Origin: Rhodamnia argentea
Lineage: Eukaryota; Streptophyta; Magnoliopsida; Myrtales; Myrtaceae
NCBI RefSeq assembly: GCF_020921035.1
Contig: NC_063157.1
Span: 5,142,501 to 5,206,500 of the forward strand
DNA: 64,000 bases
Direction of reading: 5' to 3'
Numbering within the stretch: the stretch's first letter is position 1; each line of letters begins with the position of its first letter. Both the position numbers and the translations under genes were made by a program. A model generated the notes under the pieces. The model was given only the letters and a program-made list of their open reading frames with translations, was not told the origin of the DNA and ran no database searches. Of the stretch, positions 36,661-50,619 are shown one piece after another.

Positions 36661-38605
36661 AATGGGGAAGACGGAGACAATGACCCGCAATATAATACAT
36701 AGAAATATCACAATAAATAAATAAACAGAAAATGCGGACATTGGAAAAAGGCAAGCAAAGCAAGGATTTCCATAAATATATTTTTTTTTATAAAAAAATC
36801 ATGACGTCACTATTCCAGGTGAGTAACTTGAAGGACAATTAAAGAATTCTCTAATGCACCGAGCCAAGCGCCGTCGTTTTGCGAGCTCCCGTGTCGTTTT
36901 TCAGGTCGTTGGATAGTGACATCCGGTCGGTCTCCTCCATTTCGAGGCAACCCAAAATGAGTTGGTCTTTATTCATGTGGATCTTCTTTCTTTTTTTTAA
37001 AATCCTAATTTACTCGTATTAATCCGACTGAATAATAATTTTTTTTTATAGATGATGTTTTCAGGTAAGAGCTACTTTCAAAAGAGTCAATGCGCATTCA
37101 TTTAATATCGAAAGAGTAAATGCGCATTCATTTAACATTTTTAGCATTCATGCCGGATTTACGAATCTCATGTCGACATTTCTAATTTAATGGCCGGAAA
37201 AAAAAAACGCTATCTCATCTCATTCTTTTGTTCCTTTTGAAAACTCTTAAAAGATAAAAGCAACATAACTAAAAAAGATTAAACCCCTTTTTATCATGGT
37301 GTCATCATTTTGGCTCCCACTCTCTTGTATGCTTTTATTTATTTAAATAGGCTAATTTTTGTAAATTATACGAGTCCGTCTAAGGAGAGAATCTTTCGTG
37401 AAAAAGAAAAAGAATATGACAGGTAGATTAATGTAAAATAACTCAAAGTCATCGATCCGATTGAGGACACGTGGCATTACGAAAAATTAATAGCCATCAA
37501 GCATCTACATTAAGTTGAGGAATTTCGAGATACAATTTTCTCAAAGTTAAATAATCCATTTGAATTGATGTGTTCAGTAATTCGTTTGAGGGTTAAAGCA
37601 TCGATGAGTCTTCTTCATTAGCCGGTGGCGACCCACCGACAAGTCGCCGCGGGGTCTCAATCGAGTTGGGCCCATCTGCAATTTTCTTTAAATTGAAGGA
37701 CCTCGAGAGTCACAAATTATTAATTGTATGGAGCCCCTCTGCCGCCATCAGATATAATGTAGAAATTCTGAAATTTGCCCCCATAGTTTATCCAAGGTCC
37801 CTTTTCTTTCTCAGAAATTCTGAAATTTGCCTCCAAGGTCCATTGACAATGCCCAAAAATTGAATTAATAAAGTCAACCGGCGTACAAAAGAAGAATGTT
37901 CAGGCATTGCCCCCAATTTCCACTTCACCAAAGTGAGTTTGGACAAGACAGTAGACCAGATGAAAGCCTAAGCAGAGAGAAGGACTGACCAACCATCATC
38001 ACCAAACGGCTTAAGTTTGCACCAAAGTGTAGGCCAAGCAGTCCATACTTGCACGTCTTCCTCTCCTGCCTAATCACAATAGCAAACCGGGATGTGGCGC
38101 TTGAACTCCAAGCAATTCACATATGTTTCAGTGAAAAGAATGTTACTTCAGACAGAAACAAGAAACAGAGGAGGAGGGAAACAGAGGAGGAGAGAAACAG
38201 GGGGTGATGCTTTCGGCAAAAGCAAAGTGCAGAAGAATTAGCTTTCGGGGAATTAAAAAATGACTGGAAGCATATGAAGGCATACACCGGCACCAGCGGT
38301 TTTCATACTCTATCCTCTTTTGAAGGAATTTGAAGAATTCAAAAAGACCACTGCGCCCCCCCCAAAAAAACCAAATACTTTTTAACCATGGTCACTTATA
38401 TCAGGGACACTGAACTATAGCTATGCGAGAAGAGAAAAATTGCGTATGGAAGTAGTTTCTGCCATGTCTCATCTGCGTACGGGAGTAAAGTCAGTGGCTC
38501 ACTTTCGAAATTCCAGTTTGATAACAAGAAAAAAAATATATAAATAAAGAGTGCACAACGCCAAGGGTATACAGAGCATGTAACTGTTTCTAGATATCTC
38601 ACTCT
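36661..38605. other. Spacer between NT-C2 promoter and the 3' end of protoporphyrinogen oxidase
   Basis: It is AT-rich. Two short local duplications are visible: AAAGAGTCAATGCGCATTCA repeated at about 37080-37135, and AGAAATTCTGAAATTTGCC repeated near 37760 and 37813. No gene or RNA gene is supported. Confidence 0.55.
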
Positions 38606-41600
38606 TCACCGGGGTTCTCGATCGTCTGAAGAAGAGTTGAGATAGGATATCACAAGATCAGCTGCTTTGCAACCCGACGCCATTGCTTTGCCAACAGAAA
38701 GCCCATCCTTGTGGTTACCTGGAAATTCCGTGGTTAAACAATGACCATCACAACAAACAGTACATTCTCATACCACCACTAAGGCTGGGAACTTGGTTAG
38801 GATAAGTTGGAAAAATCTATCTTCAACGATTTATGCGATCAGTGATCAGATAACAACAGGACTTGATGATCGATATTGCGCTATTAGCATGATGTGAATC
38901 CCACGCCCTCCATTGTGGATCTTTAAAGTATGCCAATCTCACTCCTTCATAAGATGAAACACTCCCCCACAGAACTGACCTCTTCCTGGTCTCAATGAGA
39001 CCGTCCCCTTTAACGAGAAAGAAACTCTGCCCCAAAGACTGGACTTCTTCCATGTAGATGTTTTCACATCTTAACAATCTAGTTTGCCTCTGTTCTGTTT
39101 AATAATTTAGCATGTTATTATATGTGGGCATTCTCTCTGGAAATATCAAAATCTTATAGACACAGTAAACACTGTTAACCTAATGAAATCTCAGATTGTT
39201 GTTCGACAGTTACCAATTGCGTGAAATATGAATGTGCTTATAGCTTTGATTATTCAACTCTACAAATTAGGGTCCTATATTTCTTATATTACAAAGAAGA
39301 AAATGCTATTCTAGTAGGAAGTTAATACTGAAAACCAGCAAAATTACCTGCGTAGAAGAATCCAGGAAGATCTTCTTCCAACTTCTTGATTGCTTGCAGA
39401 ACGGAGTCATAGTTCCGCCCATACAGGGGGAACGCTTTACTCCAGTAACAGTGGCTGCAATTAAGTGTGCAAGTTAGTAAGAGGCATTAAATAAACACAG
39501 TTATTTATGAGAGAAAAAGCTTCTTGAGTTTTTAATCATTCGGTTACTTCACAAATGTGGGCTCTCCCTCAGCTCCCAGCAGCTGCCTTAGATCAGAAGT
39601 AACTATCTGCTTTAACTCATCCCTAGAAATATCGAAGGAGAGGAAACCATAAGTCTTGCAATACAATAGAACAATCATAAATAAACAAGAGCTCAGTCAG
39701 ACATGAAGCCAAAAGAAAATTAGAAGAAAACAACTGCTTTGCAAATTAAAGCATTCAAGCATCTCATCAGCTCCTACTTGGAAGATTTTGCAAGTTCTCT
39801 GTTTCGACTTCCTCCAATAAAGGTTGTATACAGGTACAGGTCATCAGGTGCACGGTCTGGAAACATCATTGAGGAAAAGAGTGTTCCTGCAGAAAGAAAG
39901 ATATACAATTATCCCTCGTATAAAGGAGACAGTTTTGCATTATCCAGATGTCTTGCCACAAGCAAGCATTACCAAGAGTCCTCAACCCATTTTTCTGCTC
40001 CTCCGAAGGAACAAGAACTCCAAATCCCTCAAGTGGTCTCTTCACACTCTCCTTTCTGAAGGTAGTAATCATGACTGACAGTGGCGCGTAAGTTATCTGC
40101 ATCACGCAATGCGTGTCAAAAAAAGATGATCTGCTATAACATTGATGAGGGAAACTGGTGAGGTAAGATGACTGCCCCTTTTTCCAAGGTGCTGACGGTA
40201 ACAGCACGAAAATATTTCACTCCTAAAATTAAATTGTGATCTAGGTAAAATAGAAACATAGATTCCAAGAACAGAAAATAAGCCAAAAGGGAATCTATAT
40301 GAGATCCATTCCCAAAGAAAATCACTTGACTAGATAGATAAAACAAGTTACTATTGAAAGAATACAGCATTCCCAAAAAGGGAATCAATGATGCATGAGA
40401 ACATTCATTCCTTAAGTCACAAACACTAGGTCTTGATCATAATTAGCTCCTCAATAACCTTTAAGAAACTTTTGCTGCAGATGTTGAGGACAGAAAATCA
40501 GCAAAATCGAGTCAATAGTTTTACTTAAAAAATTTGCTCTTTGTCCAACACGTTCGGGAAGTGAAGGCCTCACTTAACTGCTCATTACAACTTTGGCGAG
40601 TGTACACAACTACACTGCCAAACAAAACTGTGAAGTGAAAACCAGTGAATGTCTAGCTTTGACAAGAAAACCGAAAGCAAGCATTCGTTCTCTCTATAGA
40701 AATTGTAACTGCTAGTCAAAAAGTAGCAGAATCGCTCAACAAAACAAACTGCAGTTACTGTTTGATTCGAGCATTTATGATTACACACCTCAGGAATGAA
40801 CTTAAGCGGAAAGAGGTTTCCCCTTTTTGTAATCTTCAATTCCTTAACATTGCATAATGGAGCCTAAAACATAATTGACAAGCAATTGATAAGATATCAA
40901 CAGTGTTGCCAGGTGTAAAGAATAAAGAAGCGAGAGTGGGAAAGATAAGAAAAAGGTCACTGGATTGACGGCATATAATACATCAGATGCTCTTGCACAA
41001 CAAATATAAGTATGCACACATCACCATGGATGTAAGCAGAATGCAATCCTCCTTGTAAACCCATAGAATTCCTGTCTGATACTTAATAGCACTGGACTTC
41101 TTCACCTACAGCTAAAGCTGTGCGGGATGCCAGCAAGTCTCTTTTTTAAGTATGGACAAGTATGCTAGCACAGGTCTGAAATTTGACATTTGCCGAAGTT
41201 CTGGATCACAATGAATAAAAGCACTCAAATTATACAGCAAAGTCATATCTTAGTTAGAACAAAGATGACAAACCGTCATGATCACAGCATCAAATGTCGA
41301 GTCTTGTAAATGCTTGTTATGGTCAGAAGAGTAAGAAACTGACCAATCCCCTGATGCAGGTGCCCCATCATGACTGTACGACAACGACAAAACCTTTGAT
41401 TTCAATTTAAGGTTATCCTCGCTAAGCTTCTGGCACAACATGTACGCAAGTGTCTGCACAATGCAGAGAGACACACTGACTTGAGTTCAATGCTTAAGAT
41501 TGGGTGCTACAACACATTAACATGGGCTTCTCTGAGCATAGAAAAGGAGAACAACACTCCCCACAATGCCTCACCATAAGTGCTAAGAAGTCATTCACCA

Positions 41601-44600
41601 AAAGAGTAGATGAATTGCATAGAAGTACAGGTATATCAATGTAGGCATATTGACGCTTGCATAATAAGAAAAGCTAAGATATTGGACAGACCTGCATTCC
41701 ACCCTGAAAAGAAAATGAACCTCTTTGATGCTTCTTTTTTTCAGGAGTGCTCTTTAGTTCTCCTCTTTTCTCTCTTTTGACTGATAGCTTCGATTTAATT
41801 GCCCCAGCAATAATGGAACCAAACCTGACAAGAATCAATATAACCACTTATACCTACACAAATTGCTGCATATGGACAGTTGTAAATAATCAGGATTAGA
41901 TAATTGCTCAACCAGACAAAAGTTCATTTATAAAGTACTTAAAACATCTGTGTACTATACCAAACTACTCAAATGCCATATTAAACGAGTCATTACACGT
42001 AGCTAGCGTGCTACTGTCAACAATTAGAAAGGTTTGAGACTCCCACTATATCTGATAACCAGCAAATTCTGCAAACTATAATGAGAGTGGAAACTCTTGC
42101 ATCTTGTCACAAGCTTCCAAGTGTAAAGATTGCAGAAGAAGTACCTTTCCTCTAAATTCCATAACTCTGGAAAAGAATGGGGCATCTGTTCAAAACAGCA
42201 AAAAAGCAATCAGAAATTTCATGAAACATGCAGAAGAGAAGGCAACAATTAATTGGAAGACAGGGTAGACTATGTGAGATCCCAAGTAACATAAAATCAA
42301 CATCGTCATGGAAAGCAGACCTCAATTTATAGTCCGATTAATCAGTAATAAGTACTAGCATGGACTATACAGAAAAGGTATTTTTAGATATTAAGCTCTT
42401 GGAATTTCTTCACCATACTCTCCAATCCATGAGGTTTTAATATACACCTAATATCTCCATGAAGCAACATTTAGAATGATTTTTTTATGACACAGAATTT
42501 TAACCTTCGGCTCAACTAAAATCGACGGATGCACGCAAACCATCACGTATACCCACTAGGTGGTGGAGCCCCATGTTTACTCAGAATAAGAGAACAACAT
42601 CTAGAATATTGCTATGGTTGCTGTAACATTTACAGGTCAGTTCGCAGACTCGGGAAAGTTACTCACAGAAAGAGATTCAGGATCCCCACCGCTTGTACCA
42701 GCAACAAATGGGTCAATCAGGTAATCAACAACCTTCAGACCATAAAAGCCACCAAGTCAAAATTACAAGAAACTGACAATTTCAAGCTATCGTTTTGCAA
42801 TATCTGGAGTCATGTTAAAATAGGAATCGAAGATTAAATATGAAAAAATTCTACCTCTCTGCCAAAATGACGCTCGAAAAAACCACCTACACTGCATTGA
42901 TGAACAGAAGGAGAAAATAGAATGCTAACATCAATTTTTTATAGATGAAAAACAAAGAAAGACCAAGAAAATTCCAAAGATGCTGAAAAAACAAAAGAAG
43001 AAAAGGTAAGCCTAAGCCACCTTTCTTGCCCATCACCAGATGTTAGTGAATTAGTTCTTTTCTTCCACAGAAGGGGCTCCAGAATAACCTTAAACTGCAG
43101 TCATCACAAATAGTTCATTAAGAGATTACAGGAAATGTGCATCTAGCATTACATGTTCAAGCAAATAAATGTTAGAAATTACGGCCAGTATACGTTTTTC
43201 TTAAGACAAAAATTGGGCCAATATTGCTAATCAACAGCAGAAGCATCTACATAATTAACTTAACTTTCCACAAACCCACAAGTAATTAGAAAGTATGCAT
43301 TTCATAAAGCAAGGAATAATAGAATTGATAACTTTACTTTTTCAAAAATCCGCATTGCCATTCACTTAGATGACTTTTCAGGGATATCATACATAGAGAG
43401 AAGTGCAGACTTTCTGCATGACAGCAAGATAATCAGTCTTAGAGAAGAAAAGAAGTTCAATTGATACATGTGCCCACTACCAATATGAGCGCATCTTGTT
43501 TACCTAATTAATGAACAAAAAAAGTCAAGGGGCTCAATTGTTGAAGCATTACATGAACTAAATGCGGCAAAAGCCTTATTATAGGAGACGAACCTTCGAC
43601 TGAGTAGAAAGTATGTTGCTCTTCATCAGTGAAATGGGATTTGTTGGAATCTGATGCAAAAAAGTGAAGTGCAGGTCATGCTTATGATACATGTTACATG
43701 ACCAATTGAAAGGGGAAAAGGAACCAAAACAGACACAGTCTCTTGCCATGGTATATAGGTACTAATATTGAAAGAAATCCGGTCCAAACGACAAGGACTC
43801 ACCAGCACAGGCATTCCATTTCTGACTATATATCTTTTGTTCTGTGAAAGTGGCTGTACCAGTATACGATGGATTAGTTAAATAATCAAGGGAAAAGAAG
43901 AACTACCACAAAATACTAAACAAAAGGCCATAGAGCAACATCAGAAGAGAAGCTGCAACCAGCTACCCTACATTGGCAGTTTAGCAACCCAAAGGCACAA
44001 AATTCAAATAATGTATAGCTTGATGGTTAAAATGAACTCTTACATATTGCTGCTTTTCTCGAATTCCAAGTTCATCAAGCAGATTTCTGACCTCCACTTC
44101 ACTCTCAGTCTGCAAAATATATATAACGAAAGTTTTAACCAAGGAAAGCATCAGGGCTTTGTTACCACAGGCTTATGATGCATTTACTCAAAAGATGCAT
44201 GCCCATCGAGTTATTCAGTAAGTTGAATGGCGAGGCCATGAGTTTTCGTCGCTACATTACCATGGTATTTGCTCCTTCATCCCAAATTAGACCACCTTGT
44301 GAGACACTCCTCAGCTTCCCCCCAATTCTCCCTTCAGCTTCATATACAGTAACATTCACACCATTTGACTTCAACTTGTACGCTGCAGCAAGTCCGCTGT
44401 GACAGCATTCCAGGGGGTCAATGAAAAGGTCAAAATAGTACAGGAATGTCAAGATACACCATCTATCACAACAATTAAGCCAGACAGACTCTTTGGAAGA
44501 TCAAGAACTGCAAAAAAGCAGCGATGAATCGCGTACCTAACACCAGCACCGACGACTGCAACTCTCTTTGCAGGACCTGCAAACAACAAAGTTACTCGGT

Positions 44601-44884
44601 CAAAGAAGTTAACCGTGAGCAGGGACTGGAGAAAATCAGGACAGAAATGCGCTTCATGCAACTCCTCAATTTCTTCCGCAATTCAGCTTGAAATGCTAAA
44701 AAAACAAAATGGGTCGTCCACAGTACAGCTCTTAATCGATCAGGTTGAATTTTTCTCTTCCCCATTTTCCAGTCAATTCCCTATTGAACTGCTGACACTG
44801 TTTCCGAGCTTACTACGGTGCTTGTGATGAAGAAAGAGCGTGGAGAGTTTTACTTGAAATGTCTCCTCCTGTAGCCAAACTCAT
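38606..44884 (-). CDS. PPOX2: Protoporphyrinogen oxidase 2 (mitochondrial type), complete, 18 exons, 504 residues
   Basis: The enzyme oxidises protoporphyrinogen IX to protoporphyrin IX with FAD, the last shared step of haem and chlorophyll synthesis. Exons run from 44854-44884, 44537-44576, 44261-44396 through 41274-41453, 39973-40096 and 39348-39454 to 38606-38718; they sum to 1515 bases. The length equals that of tobacco PPX2. The FAD dinucleotide fold is [17 protein letters not shown] (residues 16-32), with the ribose-binding acid in [12 protein letters not shown]. Further landmarks are [19 protein letters not shown] with Arg98 (the position known from inhibitor-tolerant weeds), [12 protein letters not shown] (171-182) and the C-terminal FAD motif [19 protein letters not shown]. 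The start [11 protein letters not shown] aligns with tobacco MAPSAGEDKHSS. No long N-terminal extension in frame is seen, so the short mitochondrial form is expected. The gene is head-to-head with an mTERF gene. Confidence 0.96.
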
Positions 44885-44892
44885 CTTCGCAT
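44881..44892 (-). promoter_or_regulatory. Three-codon upstream ORF overlapping the PPOX2 start
   Basis: The leader reads ATGCGAAGATGAG: an upstream ATG codes Met-Arg-Arg and its stop TGA overlaps the main ATG as ATGA. If the transcript includes it, it could lower or re-route initiation. This is seen directly; the effect is inference. Confidence 0.6.
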
Positions 44893-46172
44893 TTCTTTGC
44901 TCCCTTGTCGCTCCCCAGTCCCCACTGCTCTGGTTTTCCGATGGAGATAGAGAGACGGATGACGATATGATCGTACAGGCTCGAGTTCAGGAGCAGGACC
45001 AGGACGAGCGCGAGTCTTCTGGGCAATAATGGATTCGGCCCATCAACCGACCTAGCCTTCCACAAGCAGATCAACGATCCTATCATGGGCCAATCTTCTA
45101 GCGAGTTCAGTTCTCATCTCTTCCCCGTTCCTTCATTACAGCCCGTCTTGAATCTTGATGTAGTGAATTTCATTAAACCTCTCGTCGTTGATAAGGTCAT
45201 GTAACCAAGCCCTTTCAAACATAATTTTTCCGTGACTTTTTTTCTTTATGAATATTTCGACAATTCCTATAATTTTGGATTCGGGTCTTGTTGAAAGTAC
45301 TCCATAATTGAAATTTTAAATGCATTCGACCATTATGGAACAAAATCCTTTTATGGATAGATGAATGTTAAAAAATTCACGAACAAAACAATCTTGCGGA
45401 CGCACTTCCCCAGCGTTCAAAGTCTTACTCCCGATATGCTTCCGATAAGACTTGAAAAACAAGTGGAGATATACGAAAATTGACATCGACACTAAAAAAA
45501 AAAAATTTCAGAGAAAATTTCATAATAAAGGAAAACGCTTTTTAGCTACATTATTTTTTTAGAAAATATTTTCCTCTTTTAAAGCTAGTAAATTCATTTT
45601 CCGAAAAGTTTAAGCATGCATTCTTTTATGAATTTTTCGTTGATCGAGCATTACTAGCGAATTAAACACGTGAAAGTTCATATTACTAATTCACGGAAAT
45701 CGATCCCGTTCAAGTGAATACACTCTAAATCGCTAAATCGCTGCTTCAAGAAAAAATAAATAAATGGAAGTATTAGGAAGGAGGCCTTACTAATCCAAAA
45801 ATTAGAAGGAAATACCCAAAAAAAAAAAAAAGATTTGGCTTAACTATTTCCCACACGTGATACCCAACATTTGTATTTGACCAGAAAAAGGTCAAAAAAA
45901 AAAAAAAAACACAACATTCGTTTCGACTTTTTGTCTTCTTCCACATATAAATGTTGGAATCACGCTGAAGCTCTGAATCCGCCACAGCTGCTGATGTTAT
46001 CCCAACCCCGTCAGAGCCTCTCCTTCCCTCTTCCTTCGACCTCGGAGAAGACGACGAAAGCTTCAAAATTCATCCGCACTGGTTCTTTTTCTCTGTTTTT
46101 TTTTTTTTTTGTGCTCTTCAATGCGCATTGTCTGAAGCAAGCGACGCGGGACTTCAAGAGCAGCATTAGAAG
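44885..46172. promoter_or_regulatory. Shared 1.29-kb head-to-head intergenic region of PPOX2 and the mTERF gene
   Basis: The two ATGs diverge from this region. The left 240 bases are the GC-richer PPOX2 leader. The middle is AT-rich with A runs near 45494-45505 and 45894-45909. The right side holds the mTERF leader with a T run near 46097-46110. No other gene is seen. Confidence 0.6.
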
Positions 46173-48939
46173 ATGAGAGCTTTTTGCGCAGTTCGCTTCT
46201 CTCAGCTCTCGCTCCTTTCAAGGCCACTTGTCTCCTCCAGGTACAACCCTCTTGAAATCTCGTGTTTCCCCGTGAAAAGTTCGGATTCGGCGCTGGAATT
46301 TGAATTTTCTATCACCCACCTCGAGTATAAGCTCGCACCTATGTGTTGAATCGAGAGCGGGTTGAAAAAATCCACTGCGGAGAAAATAATGTTTCTGTCT
46401 TACTTGAAGAACTAATATCGTGATGGGCGTTTGTCGAATCTGAATTGGAGAAGCTATTATGTTGCGTTATCCCATGTCTGGCGTCGTAGCTGCAGGAGAG
46501 GGTGGTGGTCGGTTTATGATGTAAAGGAAAGCCTCGCCTGTTTATGTGGCTTTTGGGACAAGAGGGGCCTAAGACCATCCAACATATTATGCCCAAGCTC
46601 AATCAAATATAGGGATGAGAAACTCTCTTTTTTTCGTTTCCCTTTTCTGCTAGTTAAATGTGTTTATTATGCCAGTGACATTTCAGGAAAAGGCGGAAAA
46701 TCCATCTCAATAAGCCGTCTAGTAACATGGTAATCTGAAAAAAGATAAACTTATTTCACTGAGGATGAAAGAAGAATTCGAGTAGATGAATGGCATCAAA
46801 CAATTGAGTGTAGAATTCGAGTAGTTTGCTGTCCTCGTATTTTGATGTTCTCTGGATTAACGGGGACTGCATATTGCTTTCTTGAAATTCCAAGAACCTT
46901 TGGCTTATTGTGAACTCTGATAGCTGCAACCTCTCACTCAGTTTAAATTTCTTTTGAAGTAGCAAAAGCAAACCTGTCTCTTTGGTGGACATGAATCCAT
47001 AACTAGAACTTTCATGAGACTATGGCATCTTGATAAGTTTTAGCAAGGACAGACAGATGTCTACCAGTTTACTTCCCTCACTCCACTTGATCGCGGAGTC
47101 TTGTCGATGGAATTACTGTTCACTCTTATGACATCATGATATGGAAACGATGCCAAGAGTTTATTAGAAAAATTCTGAGTGTTGTGCTATGAAGTAGTAA
47201 TATGTCATCTGTCTTTCAACTAAAGAAAACGTCATAGTTGAGCTGTCAGAAACCAGTTGTGTCAGCACAATAATATCCTTGTTCTCTATCTGTTGCCGTC
47301 ATTTGTTACAGTTGAAGTGTTGAAAATTGACGTTGGTCCTTTTCGCAGGTTGCAGCTTTCTTTTCCGGTAAAACTCTTTTCCTGCCAAGCTAAGTATGGT
47401 GAGTGATAATGACCGTGTCCAAAATTGTTAACTTCCATCCAATTTCTCAATTGGGGACGGCAGAATCTTGCAGATATAGCATCATGATCCACACTATTTA
47501 TGAACCAACTTTTGAGCTTTGAACACTGCAGCTGCTGATTCTGGGGTAGATGGTTCTGTCAGTTTGAGAGTGGTGTCTCCAACCCTATTGGCAGCAGAAA
47601 AAGAAGAAGCCAAGGCCATCTTAACCTTGTTCTTGAAAAAGCAAGGTTTAAGCAATGCGGTAGCTGCGAGAACTATCAACAAGTCCGATCTTTTCATCGA
47701 GCATCTTGTGTCAAGGCTTCATTCTGTTCACAAGTCTCGGTATCTAGTAGGTTCGACTGCAACTTGTTAATACTTCCGTGGTTTGAATTAAGATGGAAAC
47801 ATTTCATGTTAATCTAATTGTAACTTGACATGGCAGGCCGAGAGCTTACAACTCTTGAAATAAGGGATGCGTTAATTCCTTACCTCGAGTCCCTTCGCGA
47901 GGAACATGGAAACATTCTGGCAGATGTGGTGGAGAATTTTCCTGATCCACCTCTTAAAGAGAAGGCACTTGTGCCTAGTCCTCCACCTCTTCCATCTCCT
48001 TCAAGCCTGGACAATAAAAAGCTAAAAGCTGTCTCCAGAGTGAGTGAGGCTGATCCTGCTGGGAAGCTCCCTCCTCATATTGTCTACCTATTGGAACTCG
48101 GTATGACTCTTGAGCAGATCAAGGGAATTACTCGCAGATTCCCTGCTTTTGCTTACTACAGCTTGGAGGGGAAAATCAAGCCGGTGGTCGAGTTTCTTCT
48201 TGATCTTGGAGTACCAAAGAATGAAATTCCAATTATCCTCAACAAAAGGCCCCAGTTGGTTGGAATTAGTCTCTCAGAGAATATAATACCCACAATGAGA
48301 TTCCTGGAGAAATTGGGCGTGGATAAGAAACGATGGGCTAAAGTTATATACCGCTTTCCTGCATTGCTCACTTACAGCAGGCAGAAGGTTAAGGGAACGG
48401 TTGATTTCCTTTATGAGATGGGTCTCTCAGAGGAGAGCATAGGGAAGATTCTGACTCACTGCCCAAACATTATAAGTTACAGTGTGGAGGACAAGCTACG
48501 GCCGACAGCTGAATACTTCCGCTCAATGGGGGTTGATGTGACTGTTCTTTTTCACCGTTCACCTTCTACTTTTGGCCTCAGTATCGAGGCTCACTTGAAG
48601 CCCATTACGGAATTTTTCTTGGAGAGAGGATACAGTATGGAACATGTTAATATCATGATATCCAGGTATGGAGCTTTATACACTTTCAGCTTGGCTGAGA
48701 ATTTGATACCAAAATGGAATTACTTCTTGACCATGGACTATCCACAAGCAGAGCTGATCAAGTTCCCTCAGTACTTCGGCTATAGTTTGGAAGAGAGGAT
48801 TAAACCGAGGTATGCTCGTATGAGGGAGTGCGGAGTTCAGTTGCTGCTGAACCAGGTGTTGTCACTGTCTGCTGGGGATTTCGAAAAGGCTTTGACAAAG
48901 AAAATGGGAAAAGTGCTTCCTGACAAAGCTGAAGCCTGA
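46173..48939 (+). CDS. MTERF9: mTERF-domain protein, MTERF9 type, complete, four exons, 479 residues
   Basis: The exons are 46173-46240, 47349-47398, 47532-47750 and 47837-48939; they sum to 1440 bases. Residues 1-40 (MRAFCAVRFSQLSLLSRPLV) are basic and Ser-rich, an organelle transit peptide. The linker at about 170-190 is Pro/Ser-rich. From about residue 195 on, at least seven mTERF repeats follow, each with a helix pair and a Pro-containing loop (RFPAFAYYSLEGKIKPVVEF, RPQLVGISLSENIIPTMRF, RFPALLTYSRQKVKGTVDFL, CPNIISYSVEDKLRPTAEYF). The repeat text is closest to Arabidopsis MTERF9/TWIRT1 (At5g55580), a chloroplast nucleoid protein needed for plastid gene expression and ribosome assembly. 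The family binds nucleic acid with its repeat superhelix. The long last exon and short first exons fit that family. Confidence 0.93.
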
Positions 48940-50339
48940 GTTTGTTGCATGTGGCAGTTAATGAGTATGATGAACCGAGCGTGGCTTGAATGATGAGATA
49001 TTTGTATGGATTGTGGACTTGCTCAGGACTCTTATTTTGCGGCAAGCAAATCAGCTGGTGAACAACCAGTTGCAATTGTTCGTGCAGATCAATCAATAAT
49101 AGATGCATGTGAGAGCCAAGTGCTACTGTGGTATATTTGTGTATCTTAACTGACTTTAAAGTTTGACTGTGTGGGAAGGTCTCTTTCACCCAAGTTGTGG
49201 CTCCATTCAGCGTAGAAGTGAGGGATGGACGATGAAAAATCACAGGTCTCTCTTGAGGAAAGATTTGACTGCGATTGATTTAGGTCCTGACTTTGCCAAT
49301 GAGGAAAAAGCATGAAAGTGTTGCTGTATATTATTCCTATTCATCATGTGCAAATATCCTCATTCATTAAAATGCTGAACTCCTTCATCAACGAGTGAAT
49401 GAATATGAACTGTTTCTTCTTTGTCGTATTATATTATACATGTTCTGAACTGCTTCGAGACGTTGAATAATGATGCTTCCAATGCTGGAGGACTCTCCTC
49501 TCTTTGCCTTTTGCAGGATCATTACCAAGCCATCAGCCTTCAACTGGAGGGCTACAAAGATTTACCTTAATCAATTGGGTCAGAATGAGAGTAAGGTTTC
49601 ACCATCCGATTTTGTGACTCGGATTCTCAGGAGATGTATTTGAAGTCTCTGTATGCTGTTGCTTCATTTTTATGCATGTTTGGCTCACAGCATGCTGGAA
49701 TTGATACATGTCGAGTTCAGCTATCCAAGGATGTCTGTTTTATCACAAGGGCAAGTTTATGATGAGTTGCAAAATCGCTTATCTTATCCGATATCGAGCT
49801 TTATACACTAAGCAGGATCATATAGGCGCTTCCTGGTACGACATTTTGCTCTTTCTTGCGTCTAGTCTTGTTAATTCACTTTTCGAATTGTTGTTATTTG
49901 TGGACAGGCTAATTCTGCTCTTTAGGTGGTGGAATTATCAGTACTTGTAAGAGCGAGTCATGTTAACAGATGCCCCGAAAATATCTTAAGAGCAATTAGT
50001 GCATTGAAAACTATAAAGTTTTCCCGATTGATTACTTAACAAGTGCTTTTCGATTACTTGGTTAACAAAATCTATAGACCATATCGATACTGTTGAGCAT
50101 GCAAAAGCTTCTCGAGTGGATGGCTGTAAATGAAGAGCACGTAGGAAATCAACCCAAAAAAAGGAGGGAAACTAATGGAAGGTAAAATTTGTTCTAGGCC
50201 AAGAGAAATTGGTGATATTCTGATATCTTCAGTACCAAAAGTAACACCATTAGGATTAGCTCTTGCCTTTAACCTCGATTTATAGATTTAAAGCAATCAA
50301 AACAGTTAATCACGAGGACTTCGCGCGTGGATGGTTCAC

Positions 50340-50401
50340 GTGATCAATGGCTACGATGAATTCGATTTATGTGATCAATGGCTACGATGAATTCGATTCA
50401 C
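50340..50401. repeat. 31-bp tandem duplication
   Basis: GTGATCAATGGCTACGATGA plus 11 further bases occurs twice in a row, at 50340 and 50371, with changes only near the unit ends. Confidence 0.9.
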
Positions 50402-50619
50402 GTGGATTTGACTGGGTCCAAACAAGTGCTGCTTTTTTATGGCCCGAGGGCATACTATTGGAAAAAATTAACATAATATAATGTAAAGTTAATTATAAAG
50501 ATACCCTTCCCCCCCGGCAGAAAAGATAGCCTTCCAAAGAATATCCACTCCTCGCTCCAAATCCCCACAACCACAACTAATTGCAATTTAAGTCTTCCAT
50601 GGCCATTTCCAATTTGGAA

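Noticed and set aside
49500-49650. Possible extra exon after the mTERF stop (an AG followed by an open stretch)
   Set aside because: The mTERF frame already ends in the family's normal place, and the stretch has no mTERF motif. It is more likely 3' untranslated or spacer.
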